Assembly: GCF_027706145.1 (NCBI RefSeq)
Contig: NZ_JAQFWW010000001.1
Coordinates: 806,001 to 870,000, forward strand
Origin: Bacillus changyiensis
Lineage (GTDB): Bacteria > Bacillota > Bacilli > Bacillales > Bacillaceae
Direction of reading: 5' to 3'
Length of the DNA stretch: 64,000 nt
Shown piece after piece: positions 52,655 to 62,005 of the stretch. Positions within the stretch are counted from its first letter, which is position 1, and every line of letters begins with the position of its first letter. The translations under genes and the position numbers were made by a program. Under the pieces are notes generated by a model. That model made no database searches, was not told the origin of the DNA, and saw nothing but the letters and a program-made list of their open reading frames with translations.

Positions 52655-53575
52655 TTATGACACGTGTTGAACAACAGTTCCTGCTGACACCATCTTTGGA
52701 TGAACAATAGCATCAAACTCTCCATCAACAGATAACGGTGATGTACTAATACCAACCAAACAACTAGGCGATTCAAGCGCCTCTTTTTTCGTAAAAATCT
52801 GCACATGATCCGGTTTTAAACAGATTAAAAATTGGTGTTGATGACCGACCCCCCGATACGGAATTAACCGAACCCGTTTGATATGATCAAGCTGTTCGAT
52901 CGCATCAAGAGGACTTTTTTCCATGATAACGGAAATCCCCTCTTCCCCAAGAACACTGTTTAGCTTTTCAATATTGACAATCATCACAGGTGTTTTTGTA
53001 ATCGGATCATAGAGCTGATTTCCTGAATCAATCAGTCCCCCAAAAAATAGTGTTTCATCAGCAAATTCCACTTGCAGACGCACCCGTTCTTCATATTGAA
53101 GTTTTTTCATCTCAACATCCTCAAAACGCTTTTTAGAAAACAGCCATATTGCGGGAAATCCAACAGCGACAAACAACCAACTGACAGGATCACCAAAACC
53201 GGACCAACTTGTCATGATGACACCGTTGTTCATGATTGAGTTTGTTTTAAGCAATGAATGTGCTCCAATTATCCCTCCTCCTATAAGAAAAGTAGCGAAA
53301 TAGAAAGCAAACAAGTTTTGCAGAAAAAACCGGAACCGTTTAAAGCCAAATGTTGCGATCACAATGAAAACAGAAAAAGAAAGCTTACCTACTGGATGAA
53401 GGACATATGGTGAGAAAGGGGTAAACATGAACAAAATGATGCTCGATGCGACAAACGCCCCCAGAATAAACCTTGACTTTTTTACCCTTCGTTTCAAAAT
53501 AAAGGAAGTCATCATTAGCAGAAGTAAATCAAAACAAAAGTTTAATACCCAAATCACATCTAAATATATTTCCAC
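52655..53575 (-). CDS. spoIIGA: sporulation sigma-E factor-processing peptidase SpoIIGA
   Basis: 306-residue membrane protease: five hydrophobic helices in the first 150 residues, then an aspartic protease domain in the mother cell. The catalytic motif is D183-S-G in [13 protein letters not shown], the same position as in B. subtilis. It is activated by SpoIIR from the forespore and cleaves pro-sigma-E, encoded just downstream. Confidence 0.96.
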   Translation of the reverse strand: MEIYLDVIWVLNFCFDLLLLMMTSFILKRRVKKSRFILGAFVASSIILFMFTPFSPYVLHPVGKLSFSVFIVIATFGFKRFRFFLQNLFAFYFATFLIGGGIIGAHSLLKTNSIMNNGVIMTSWSGFGDPVSWLFVAVGFPAIWLFSKKRFEDVEMKKLQYEERVRLQVEFADETLFFGGLIDSGNQLYDPITKTPVMIVNIEKLNSVLGEEGISVIMEKSPLDAIEQLDHIKRVRLIPYRGVGHQHQFLICLKPDHVQIFTKKEALESPSCLVGISTSPLSVDGEFDAIVHPKMVSAGTVVQHVS

Positions 53576-53620
53576 ATCCGTCCCCTCTCATGATCTCGCA
53601 CCTGTAGATTGTTTTTCATA

Positions 53621-53654
53621 AGTATAAATCAAGCCCAAAGGTAAAGTCTGTCAG
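53621..53654 (-). promoter_or_regulatory. predicted Spo0A-dependent spoIIG promoter with 22-base spacing
   Basis: CTGACA (53654-53649) and TATACT (53626-53621) are separated by 22 bases on the minus strand. The same unusual spacing is known for the B. subtilis spoIIG promoter, where Spo0A~P contacts sigma-A. I could not identify clear Spo0A boxes around it. Confidence 0.5.
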
Positions 53655-53710
53655 TTAGTGTTGCACAGGAGGTACATTTTTTGAGAGATTCATACTGAAT
53701 TTGTCGATTT

Positions 53711-53743
53711 AAAAAAACGCTGCCTGAATTCAGACAGCGTTTT
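53711..53743 (-). terminator. terminator after bpr
   Basis: AACGCTGTCTGAATT / CAGGCAGCGTT arms around a GAATTC centre on the minus strand, followed by TTTTTTT. It directly follows the bpr stop codon and precedes the spoIIG promoter region. Confidence 0.88.
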
Positions 53744-53747
53744 CTGT

Positions 53748-56700
53748 TTAATGAATATACAATTTTCCTTTTGCCGTTTTTCTTGCAATATTGCCATAGT
53801 TATCGCGGACAATGACCTCAATTTCCGCTCCTTTTGCTTTTGAGCCTTTGGTGGCAGTCCAGTATCCTTCATACTTACCTTTTGAAACCTCTCTCATTGG
53901 CAGTTCAGTCACGTTCTTCGAGGTGATATTAAAGTTTGTCAACGGCATTCTCATGACAAAGACAGCATCTAAATGCGGAGCACTTTCAAACTCAATTTTG
54001 ACAGTTTCACCTGTTTTTAATCTTTTATTTTTAGTCGGTTTTAAATGTTTAATTTGTGGTGTTTTAAAGTTAACATCAAGCATCACTTTTTTAGTTGTTT
54101 GATTACCTGCAGCATCAGCCGCTGTTACACCAATATCATTTTTACCCTGATCAAGCAGAATCCGAACTGAATATTTACCATTTTTAACAGTTGCCTTTTT
54201 GCCGTTCACTTTAACCGATTGTAAATGTTTATCCGAGACAGTACCTCTTACTGTTACTGCTTCTTTATTAAATTTCGATCCGTGATGTGGTGAAGTGATG
54301 GAAAGCTTTGGTTTTGTTTGGTCAAGTACAATCCGAACAGGTGCTGAGGCATCGGTTGTTCCCGAAGCGACAGATGCCTTTGCAGTGATCATGTTTTCTT
54401 CATTATTTAATTGAATCTCTTTTGTAAATTTACCGTCTTTGTCAGTTTCTGTTCTTCCGATTTCTTTGTTGCCATTAAAGAGATGTACAGTTGTTGTTGG
54501 TGATGTTGTCCCTTTGATCATCGTTTTCTTCTTGTTCGTGATCAACCCGTCTTTTGGCGATGTAATAATCGGTACGGCAACCTCATAATCAACTAAAGCA
54601 CGGATCATCATATTCCCTTGTTCTGACGATACTTTTGACCATGATCCATTAGAATATTCCCAGCTTCGACCAGAATAAACGCCATCTTCATCTGCACCAA
54701 GAGCTGGAGAATGATCTGCATCTTGTGTTTGAACACAGACAAGGTAAAAATCTTTTCCAACCATTATCGCTTTATCACTCAAATCAATGTTGGTCCATAC
54801 TGATCCATCGCGAATCGCTTCCCCAGTAAACGGCCCAGCAATTTTTTTGCCCGGAGCCCCTTTTTCTCCTGAGTCATCATAAACCTCAACTGCAAATTTC
54901 GTTCCGCCCGGATTTGGAAATGCTTCATCCCAGAATTTAAATAAACCACCTTTTAACATCGCTTTTTCCTTACCTTTATCTAGAGACATTTTTACAGCGA
55001 ATGCGTTGCCTACTTGATCAAAAACCCAACCATTTTCACTTGTCCCATCATCATAACCAATTTCTCCAGGATAGCCGATAAATGGTTTAAGCTCAACATT
55101 TTTGGTCATATTGCCTTTTAAATCAACTGTAAATTCACTGCTGTAATAGCCTTTTGCAATGACTTTGACTGTATAAGAGTTTTTATAGGCAGTCAATGAA
55201 TATCGTCCATGTTTATCAGTCTCCACTGGTTTAACGGCGGCATCTTCAATCAGATATAGCTTAGCATTTTCTATAGGTTCACCTGTTTTTTTATTTTTAA
55301 CGATTCCCGACAGTGTACCTTTCTCAAGCTCTTTCATGACAAAATGAATGTTCGTTGTTTGATCAGCCTCAATTTTGACAGTTTGCTTCTCAGATTCATA
55401 TCCGTATGTCTCAGCTTGCATTGTATAAGTACCAGTCAAATGTGAAAGATTATATTTTCCGGTTGCTGCACTTGAATAAGTTGATTTTCCAGTTTCAAGA
55501 ACGCTGACTTTAGCTTTTAATGGGAGCATTGTTGGTACTGCTTTTTCTACTTTAGCTTTTTGTTTCATCATATTTGCAGGTTTTGTTTTTTTCGGATCAA
55601 TCGTTTGTTTTTTTGGTGAATGTTTCCTTTTTTTTGAACGTTTTTCTACACCAAGCCGGTTTTTATTTCCAGTTATTTTCGGGTCTTTGACAAGCTCGAT
55701 ATCATCAATATATAAACCGTCTTCTGGAAGACTGTCGTCAGACTGAAGATTAAACATCACCTTAATTTTTTGGCCTTGATAGGCTGACAAATCAATTTTT
55801 TCATCCATCCATTTTGCAGTCAAACCATTGTACTCAGCGGCTTTCACCCACTCTTCTTTACCTTCAGGTTGGATATAAACGAATCCGTAGTCAAAGTCCT
55901 CCTCTATTTGATGCCAATATTTAAATTGTAGAAAGAGTTTTTCTTTCTCTGGCACTTTTATAGGAGGCATAATCAGGTTCATATTTGCTCCATCATCATA
56001 TGGTCCAGTCAGATTTGTCCCATATACTTGTTTTCCAGATACAGCTGATTTAGGACCTGATTGTGGGACACCTTGTTCCCATGAATCTTTTACTCCTGAG
56101 CTGACCCATCCTTTAACAGGTGTTTCAAAATCTGTTTTATAACCTGTTGTAATTGCCGGAGACACTGGGAGTTCATAAACTTTAGATTCTATTTGATTTC
56201 CACCATAATCTGTAACAATCCATTTATAGGAAAGTGCTTTTCCTTTAACAGAAGGAATGGTCGCTTCAAACGTTCCTTTTTTGTAGTCTCCCTCTGTTTG
56301 TTTGGCAGCCATTGTTTGCCAATCGGAAGAATCTGTTTTATAGCTCAACTTGACTGATGAAATGCTAATATTATCTTCAACTTTAGCGACAAGCGGTAGA
56401 TCGGCACCAGAGAATACTTCTTTTACCCCTTCATGGGTTAATGTCGGTGCTTGACGATCTTCACCTTCTTTTCCAACTTTGCCTTCTACTCTACCCAATC
56501 CTTTTGTGACAGAAGATACTGCATCAAATGCATTAACAAGTCCATGTCCATACCCGTTGTTAGGTGTCTCACCAAATTTGCTATCAGTAAGAGGTGTTGC
56601 TGTATTTATTAGTATTTTTTCGATTTCATCAACTGAAAGCGATGAATTTGCTTGTTTAAGTAGGGCGGCTACTCCAGCAACATGTGGCCCTGCCATTGAT

Positions 56701-58043
56701 GTACCATTCCACCCATCTTGATATCCGCCTCCTGGAACAGAAGAGCGAATATTAACACCAGGTGCGGTCATCTCGGGTTTTACTTCATCATATGGTGATG
56801 GGCCAAGTAAAGAAAAATCGGCCAAATGATTATTGGTATCTGTCGCACCTGTTGCGAAACTTTCAGGGTAATTTGCCGGAATTGCAATTGAAGCAGAACC
56901 ACCCAGGGTTGTTTCATCAGCATTCCCTGCTGAAAATTCAGGAAAAATACCAGCAGCCCGCCACGTCTTGACCATATCACGATACCATTCATCAAGACCA
57001 GATTTGCCTGTCCAAGAATTATTGACAACATCTGGCGCCATTTCTGGATGAGGATTTCCTTCTTTGTCTTTAGGCGCTAAAATCCATTCACCTGCTTTTA
57101 GTAAGTCAGCATCTGTAGCACCATCAGCTGTAAAAGCTTTGACTGCAATCCATTTTGCGCCTGGTGCAACTCCAATTTGATTTTTCTTATTAGGCTCTGA
57201 GCCGACCATTGTACCTGTCACATGTGTTCCATGTTCAAGGTCATCATATGGTTCAGGTTGTCCAGCAGTCGCATCAAACCAGTTGAACTCATGATTTGTT
57301 TGATCAGGATGCTCACGATTATATCCGCGATATTTTTCTTTGAGTGCAGGGTGATCCCACTGTACACCAGTGTCAATTGTGGCTACAACTGTACCAGTAC
57401 CGTCATACCCTATTTTCCATGCTTCTGGTGCGTTAATTTTGGAGATGTTCCATTCAATCCCTTCTTGAGCCGGGACTGATTTTTGTTTGTTCAATTTTTT
57501 GGAGGATTTAATAAGTTGTCTTGTTTCATTTGGTAACACCTTTTCTACTTCAGGAAAAGCAGCTACTTGTTCCATTACTTCTTTTGTCGCATGGACTGCC
57601 ATACCGTTGACAATATAAAATGAGTGAATCTGATTAGCATTTCCCTTTTTCGCTTGTTTTTTAAGATAGTTTTTTAGATTACTTTGTGTCTTATCCGCTT
57701 GGATTCTTAAAGAAGAAACCACTGCCGAGTGCTTTTGATATTCTAGTTTAGATGGGCTTAGAGATTGCTTTTTTGCTTTCTTTTCTGCTTGTTTTGCAAC
57801 TTTTTGAGGATTAATCTGATCTTTCAATTTAATCAAAAAAGTGACTTTATCTGCTTTTTTGAATCGTTTCACAAGTGATTTCGAGATTTTCCCTTTGCTT
57901 GAAATGTGGTTTTTCACCTGATCTTTGCTAGAAGTAAGTAATGGTGTTGACTCTCCAACAGATACAACAGGCATTATTAACAATCCAATGAGAAGTCCGC
58001 TTAAAATGGAGCATAGTGCTTTCGTTTTCAGCATTCGTTTCAA
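53748..58043 (-). CDS. bpr: bacillopeptidase F, secreted serine protease
   Basis: 1431-residue extracellular subtilisin-type (S8) protease. Signal peptide 1-30; I9-like propeptide about 60-180; catalytic triad D224 (ATIDTGVQWDH), H271 (HGTHVTG) and S449 (NGTSMAGPHVAG). After the catalytic domain come a MAM/immune-inhibitor-like beta domain (about 640-785), carboxypeptidase-like repeats (two, near 815-970), another beta domain, and C-terminal Ig-like repeats (from about 1155). The start is TTG at 58043, seven bases after GGGGG. Full length, with an orphan ribosome binding site in the leader. Confidence 0.95.
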   Translation of the reverse strand: MKRMLKTKALCSILSGLLIGLLIMPVVSVGESTPLLTSSKDQVKNHISSKGKISKSLVKRFKKADKVTFLIKLKDQINPQKVAKQAEKKAKKQSLSPSKLEYQKHSAVVSSLRIQADKTQSNLKNYLKKQAKKGNANQIHSFYIVNGMAVHATKEVMEQVAAFPEVEKVLPNETRQLIKSSKKLNKQKSVPAQEGIEWNISKINAPEAWKIGYDGTGTVVATIDTGVQWDHPALKEKYRGYNREHPDQTNHEFNWFDATAGQPEPYDDLEHGTHVTGTMVGSEPNKKNQIGVAPGAKWIAVKAFTADGATDADLLKAGEWILAPKDKEGNPHPEMAPDVVNNSWTGKSGLDEWYRDMVKTWRAAGIFPEFSAGNADETTLGGSASIAIPANYPESFATGATDTNNHLADFSLLGPSPYDEVKPEMTAPGVNIRSSVPGGGYQDGWNGTSMAGPHVAGVAALLKQANSSLSVDEIEKILINTATPLTDSKFGETPNNGYGHGLVNAFDAVSSVTKGLGRVEGKVGKEGEDRQAPTLTHEGVKEVFSGADLPLVAKVEDNISISSVKLSYKTDSSDWQTMAAKQTEGDYKKGTFEATIPSVKGKALSYKWIVTDYGGNQIESKVYELPVSPAITTGYKTDFETPVKGWVSSGVKDSWEQGVPQSGPKSAVSGKQVYGTNLTGPYDDGANMNLIMPPIKVPEKEKLFLQFKYWHQIEEDFDYGFVYIQPEGKEEWVKAAEYNGLTAKWMDEKIDLSAYQGQKIKVMFNLQSDDSLPEDGLYIDDIELVKDPKITGNKNRLGVEKRSKKRKHSPKKQTIDPKKTKPANMMKQKAKVEKAVPTMLPLKAKVSVLETGKSTYSSAATGKYNLSHLTGTYTMQAETYGYESEKQTVKIEADQTTNIHFVMKELEKGTLSGIVKNKKTGEPIENAKLYLIEDAAVKPVETDKHGRYSLTAYKNSYTVKVIAKGYYSSEFTVDLKGNMTKNVELKPFIGYPGEIGYDDGTSENGWVFDQVGNAFAVKMSLDKGKEKAMLKGGLFKFWDEAFPNPGGTKFAVEVYDDSGEKGAPGKKIAGPFTGEAIRDGSVWTNIDLSDKAIMVGKDFYLVCVQTQDADHSPALGADEDGVYSGRSWEYSNGSWSKVSSEQGNMMIRALVDYEVAVPIITSPKDGLITNKKKTMIKGTTSPTTTVHLFNGNKEIGRTETDKDGKFTKEIQLNNEENMITAKASVASGTTDASAPVRIVLDQTKPKLSITSPHHGSKFNKEAVTVRGTVSDKHLQSVKVNGKKATVKNGKYSVRILLDQGKNDIGVTAADAAGNQTTKKVMLDVNFKTPQIKHLKPTKNKRLKTGETVKIEFESAPHLDAVFVMRMPLTNFNITSKNVTELPMREVSKGKYEGYWTATKGSKAKGAEIEVIVRDNYGNIARKTAKGKLYIH

Positions 58044-58087
58044 AGAAAGTCCCCCTTTTTCAATTGAGAAAAGCTAGTGTTGTTTTG

Positions 58088-58099
58088 TCACCTCCTTTT
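58088..58099 (-). promoter_or_regulatory. orphan Shine-Dalgarno sequence in the bpr leader
   Basis: AAAAGGAGGTGA on the minus strand is a near-perfect complement of the 16S rRNA 3' end, 45 bases upstream of the bpr start. No ATG, GTG or TTG lies at workable distance. Its position resembles mRNA-stabilising sites (STAB-SD) described in other Bacillus leaders. Confidence 0.45.
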
Positions 58100-58212
58100 T
58101 TATGTTTTTCTGTCAAACCATGGTGTTATATTAAATATAGTAAAAAAAGGGTTATTTTTTTGTCGTTATTTGTAAGTTTTCATTAAATAAATTTTCGGAG
58201 TTGAGATGCATG

Positions 58213-58248
58213 AAAAAAAGAGCTACCGTCTTTGTTAACGGCAGCTCT
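58213..58248 (-). terminator. terminator after ftsZ
   Basis: AGAGCTGCCGT / ACGGTAGCTCT arms (with G-T pairing) followed by TTTTTTT on the minus strand, 12 bases after the ftsZ stop codon. Confidence 0.88.
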
Positions 58249-58259
58249 CTGTGATTTGA

Positions 58260-59396
58260 TTAGCGTTTATTGCGGTTTCTTAAGAAAGTTGGAATATCAA
58301 GCGTATCTTCGGCAGGTTGTGATAAGTTGCGGTGAGACATACTTGGCTGTTCTTCTCGCTTCGGCTCACGTTTCTGCTGAACGTGCTGATGCTGTTTTAA
58401 GCCTTGATTTAAAGGTCTTTGTGGTTTTGTCAGATCTTGATCCTGTTCAATAAAACCAGTTGCAATGACTGTCACAACAATTTCATCTTTTAAACTTTCA
58501 TTAATAACAGAACCGAAGATCATGTTGACATCTTGATCTGATGCAGCAGCGACAATATCAGCGGCTTCCTGAACTTCATACAAGCTTAAATTCGTACCAC
58601 CTGTAATGTTCATGAGAACGCCTTGAGCACCATCGATCGCCGTTTCAAGCAGTGGACTTGAGACAGCTTTTTTAGCTGCTTCAGCTGCACGGTTTTCACC
58701 TGTTGCAACACCGATTCCCATCAGTGCAGATCCTTTATTTGACATAATTGTTTTCACATCAGCAAAATCAAGGTTAATCAGCCCTGGTGTTGCAATGAGA
58801 TCTGAAATTCCTTGAACGCCTTGACGGAGAACATTATCCGCTTCACGGAATGCTTCAAGCATTGGTGTGTTTTTATCAACTATTTCAAGGAGGCGATCAT
58901 TTGGAATAACGATTAAAGTATCAACAGAATCCTTCATCGCTGTAATTCCGCCGGCTGCTTGAAGCTGTCTTTTTCTACCTTCAAAGGTAAATGGTCTTGT
59001 GACAACACCAACTGTTAATGCTCCTAAGTCTTTGGCAATTTGAGCAATAACAGGAGCTGCTCCAGTACCAGTTCCGCCACCCATTCCTGCTGTAACAAAT
59101 ACCATGTCAGCGCCTCTTAGCGCTTCTTCAATTTGTTCTTTACTTTCCTCAGCCGCTTTTTTACCAACTTCCGGGTTGGCTCCTGCACCAAGTCCGCGTG
59201 TCAACTTTGCACCAATTTGCATTTTCGTTTCCGCTTTTGAAAGGTTAAGAGCCTGAGCGTCTGTGTTGACGGCAATAAACTCGACTCCCTGAACTTCATT
59301 CTCAATCATTCGATTGACAGCATTGTTTCCACCGCCACCTACTCCTATTACCTTAATCGATGCTAAGCCATCTATATTTGTTTCAAACTCTAACAT
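58260..59396 (-). CDS. ftsZ: cell division GTPase FtsZ
   Basis: 378-residue tubulin homologue that forms the Z ring. [11 protein letters not shown] (20-30), the tubulin signature [13 protein letters not shown] (about 107-119), the T7 loop [11 protein letters not shown], a charged variable linker (about 318-360) and the C-terminal peptide [15 protein letters not shown], which binds FtsA, SepF and EzrA. RBS AGGAGG nine bases ahead of the ATG. It follows ftsA by about 33 bases. Confidence 0.98.
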   Translation of the reverse strand: MLEFETNIDGLASIKVIGVGGGGNNAVNRMIENEVQGVEFIAVNTDAQALNLSKAETKMQIGAKLTRGLGAGANPEVGKKAAEESKEQIEEALRGADMVFVTAGMGGGTGTGAAPVIAQIAKDLGALTVGVVTRPFTFEGRKRQLQAAGGITAMKDSVDTLIVIPNDRLLEIVDKNTPMLEAFREADNVLRQGVQGISDLIATPGLINLDFADVKTIMSNKGSALMGIGVATGENRAAEAAKKAVSSPLLETAIDGAQGVLMNITGGTNLSLYEVQEAADIVAAASDQDVNMIFGSVINESLKDEIVVTVIATGFIEQDQDLTKPQRPLNQGLKQHQHVQQKREPKREEQPSMSHRNLSQPAEDTLDIPTFLRNRNKR

Positions 59397-59429
59397 GCTA
59401 AATCCTCCTAATCGTCGAATGACTAATGT

Positions 59430-60725
59430 CTATTCCCAAAAGATGTTAAATAGTTTTTTCATTTTACTTGGTTTTCTCTGCTCAGCTTGTTGCTTAGACT
59501 TTGTTTTTGAACGATGCTGCATTTGTTTCTGATGGGAAGCTGCAACTTCCTGAACCGCTTCTACCGGCATTTGAAATCCTACTTTTCTGCCTTGGATTTT
59601 GGCGTTTTGATATGCGAATTGAATGAGGCCGACTCCCGTCATGTACTGGGGTTCTCTGACACCGATATAATTCGGGCTAGCCACTCTGACGTTATTTTGA
59701 AGAATATCTTGTGCAAGGTTGAGGACTCCTGGCATTCCTACCTGTCCTCCGGTGAGCACAAATCCCCCCGGCAATTCTTTAATGTTCATGTTATGGAGTT
59801 CCTCCACCACAAACAAAAAGATTTCTTCTAATCTAGCTTCAATGATGTTGGCCACTTCCCGCTGAGTAAAAGTTTGATGTTGATCCGTTCCAATGACGGC
59901 AACATCAAATACTTCCTCTTCTGATGCTTCTTCATAGAAGGCATGTCCAAACTGCTTTTTCACTCTCTCAGCTTCCTCTGTAGAAGTGCGAAGACCGATT
60001 GATAAATCTTTTGTAATGTTTTCTCCGCCTAAAGGGACGACACTTGTCGAGAGAAGATGGCCATTTTCAAAGACCGCAACGGTTGTCGAGCCGCCTCCAA
60101 TATCGATTAAAGCCACACCGAGATTCTTTTCATCTTTAGAAAGAGCGACAGAGCCGGCAGCCAAAGGCTGCAAACATATATCTGTAATCTCAATTCCCGC
60201 CCGTTCAACACAGCGAAGCAAATTATGAATAATTGTTTTTGAACCGGTTATCAGCGATCCTTCCACTTCAAGGCGAACCCCGAGCATCTTTTTCGGATCT
60301 GTTATATCCCCACGTCCATCAACGATAAATTGCCTCGGAATGACATCAACGATGAGCTGTTCCGGAGGAATCGATACAACTTCAGCCGCCTCCATTACTC
60401 GCCGTACATCTTCTACTTGAATTTCTTTATTTTCATTTGAAACTGCGACCACACCGCTCGTATCTTGAATATGGATGTAATTACCATTAACACCAACAAT
60501 AGCATGAGTCAACGGAAAACCTATCATCCTTTCCGCTTGTTCAAACGCTTTTTTTATAGAATGAACAGTTTCATCTATATCAACGATTGACCCTTTTTTC
60601 AGTCCCCTTGAAGGAACATTTCCGACTCCGATAATGTTGAGAGAATCATCTGAGATTTCACCGACGATCACTTTAATATTGGACGTACCGATGTCTAGAC
60701 TGACGTAAAGTTCATTGTTGTTCAT
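59430..60725 (-). CDS. ftsA: cell division protein FtsA
   Basis: 431-residue actin-like ATPase that tethers FtsZ to the membrane. Phosphate loop VSLDIGTSNIKV (8-19), VALIDIGGGSTTVAVFENG (phosphate 2, about 200-218) and FVLTGGQVGMPGV (adenosine motif). The C-terminal amphipathic helix SKMKKLFNIFWE is the membrane anchor, after a long basic linker rich in Gln and Lys. ATG after GAGGAGGTG. Confidence 0.97.
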   Translation of the reverse strand: MNNNELYVSLDIGTSNIKVIVGEISDDSLNIIGVGNVPSRGLKKGSIVDIDETVHSIKKAFEQAERMIGFPLTHAIVGVNGNYIHIQDTSGVVAVSNENKEIQVEDVRRVMEAAEVVSIPPEQLIVDVIPRQFIVDGRGDITDPKKMLGVRLEVEGSLITGSKTIIHNLLRCVERAGIEITDICLQPLAAGSVALSKDEKNLGVALIDIGGGSTTVAVFENGHLLSTSVVPLGGENITKDLSIGLRTSTEEAERVKKQFGHAFYEEASEEEVFDVAVIGTDQHQTFTQREVANIIEARLEEIFLFVVEELHNMNIKELPGGFVLTGGQVGMPGVLNLAQDILQNNVRVASPNYIGVREPQYMTGVGLIQFAYQNAKIQGRKVGFQMPVEAVQEVAASHQKQMQHRSKTKSKQQAEQRKPSKMKKLFNIFWE

Positions 60726-60759
60726 TCTAAAGGCACCTCCTCACATTTCAGTCAATTCT

Positions 60760-60788
60760 ATTCTATTATTTGCCGAACAACAATACAA
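60760..60788 (-). promoter_or_regulatory. possible sigma-A promoter of ftsA
   Basis: TTGTAT (60788-60783) and TAGAAT (60765-60760), spacing 17 bases, on the minus strand. The -35 is weak. Confidence 0.35.
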
Positions 60789-60862
60789 TGAATGAAGGGT
60801 TACAAGTGTGTAACAAAAAGACACAGTTATCACGTTTCTTTAGTTTTAGGATTACTGTGAAT

Positions 60863-60889
60863 ATTCGTTACATCCTATGTATATCCTCT
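60863..60889 (-). promoter_or_regulatory. predicted sigma-H promoter of ftsAZ
   Basis: AGAGGATAT (60889-60881) and CGAAT (60867-60863) with 13 bases between match the sigma-H consensus (RWAGGAWWT and HGAAT). It starts right after the sbp stop codon. B. subtilis has a sigma-H promoter (P2) at the same place, used to raise FtsZ at the onset of sporulation. Confidence 0.65.
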
Positions 60890-60890
60890 T

Positions 60891-61259
60891 TTAAATCTCA
60901 TTTTTTTTATTTTTTCTCCGTAAGGCTGTCCATTTGACAAGCAATATTCTTCTAATAACCGCAATGTTTTGAAACAGTCTGATGCCAAATGCAAACATGC
61001 CGACTAAATACAAGTCTACACCAAGATGAACGCCCAGAAAAGCCAAACCTATTGCAATTACAATATTGAAAAAAAAACCTGTCACAAAAACCAGTTCATC
61101 ATATACACTTTGTAAATGGGCCCTTATTCCTCCAATCATCGTATCGAGTGCTGCAAGGATTGCTAAAGACAAGTAACTCGAGTACTCACTTGGTATTGTA
61201 AAGTTTGTGCTAAAACCGATTGCAATTCCAAGCAAAAGCCCTAGAACTGGAAGCCACAT
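60891..61259 (-). CDS. sbp: small basic protein Sbp (DUF1290)
   Basis: 122-residue membrane protein with about four helices and a strongly basic C-terminal tail (RRILLVKWTALRRKNKKNE). The stretch SLAILAALDTMIGGIRAHLQ is the DUF1290 signature. No function is established. The start overlaps the end of ylxX by one base. Confidence 0.92.
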   Translation of the reverse strand: MWLPVLGLLLGIAIGFSTNFTIPSEYSSYLSLAILAALDTMIGGIRAHLQSVYDELVFVTGFFFNIVIAIGLAFLGVHLGVDLYLVGMFAFGIRLFQNIAVIRRILLVKWTALRRKNKKNEI

Positions 61260-62005
61260 TAGGAATTTTCTCCTTTTGATTTTTCGAGCGGTTTCAATGG
61301 ATTGACTTGTATTGAACCATCATATGCTTTAATCTTGATTTGTTTTTTAGGCCTCTCTATATGTAAATCGAGATTTTCTCCAGCAAAGAGATCTTGCATG
61401 TTTGAAGCAATCATCCCACTATATAGTTTATCGGCATTTTCCCCGATAATTTTTACTGTTATCGGATAGTCATCCAAAGGAAATCCGTCTATTTTGGTTA
61501 TTCCATTAATATCTCTAATCACAGTCGTATGGATCACTCTTCTATCATTAATCGACATTTCCGTTGCTTCATACATATTTAATTCATTGATTAATTTTTT
61601 CAGAAGATCTGGCGGCGGATTTTCGATTGATTGTCCAGTCAATTCCTCCGAAAACAGCTGCGATATTTTAATCGTTATTCCATGACCAGTGATATCAGTC
61701 AAACCTGCTTGTTTTTTTAAATTTTGAAGTGTTTCGTTCAATCCTTTCGTTTTCGAATTCCCTTTCGCTTTCCGGTATGTTACCAGCATCTTTTCATATT
61801 TATCGATTTCAGCTAAAAGATGAAGTTGTTTTGTTTGTTCTGCTTTTAAGTCTTCCCTTAACTCCCAAATATCTCTTGTATCGCGAACTTTGGGCTCCTT
61901 TAGTGAATTGAACTGCACGGAGAGCATGAAGCCGAATATAAGCATCAACACAGTGATACTAAGAAAACGATTGTTTTTCTTCACGTCTGTTATCAACTCT
62001 TTCAT
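61259..62005 (-). CDS. ylxX: DUF881 protein YlxX
   Basis: 248-residue protein with one N-terminal membrane helix (about 13-31), a short coiled coil (residues 45-75) and an extracytoplasmic DUF881 domain. The ferredoxin-like core includes GHGITIKISQ, LINELNMYEATEMSINDRRV and NGITKIDGFPLDDYPITVK-type strands. Overlaps ylxW by four bases. A role in division or wall is inferred only from its place beside divIB and ftsAZ. Confidence 0.9.
   Translation of the reverse strand: MKELITDVKKNNRFLSITVLMLIFGFMLSVQFNSLKEPKVRDTRDIWELREDLKAEQTKQLHLLAEIDKYEKMLVTYRKAKGNSKTKGLNETLQNLKKQAGLTDITGHGITIKISQLFSEELTGQSIENPPPDLLKKLINELNMYEATEMSINDRRVIHTTVIRDINGITKIDGFPLDDYPITVKIIGENADKLYSGMIASNMQDLFAGENLDLHIERPKKQIKIKAYDGSIQVNPLKPLEKSKGENS

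Noticed and set aside
51907..52806. 299-residue extended frame for sigE
   Set aside because: The extra 60 codons overlap spoIIGA, lack homology and lie upstream of a good binding site with the known pro-sigma-E N terminus.
53576..53710. Search for Spo0A boxes around the spoIIG promoter
   Set aside because: I found no convincing match to the TGTCGAA core on either strand, so no boxes are annotated.
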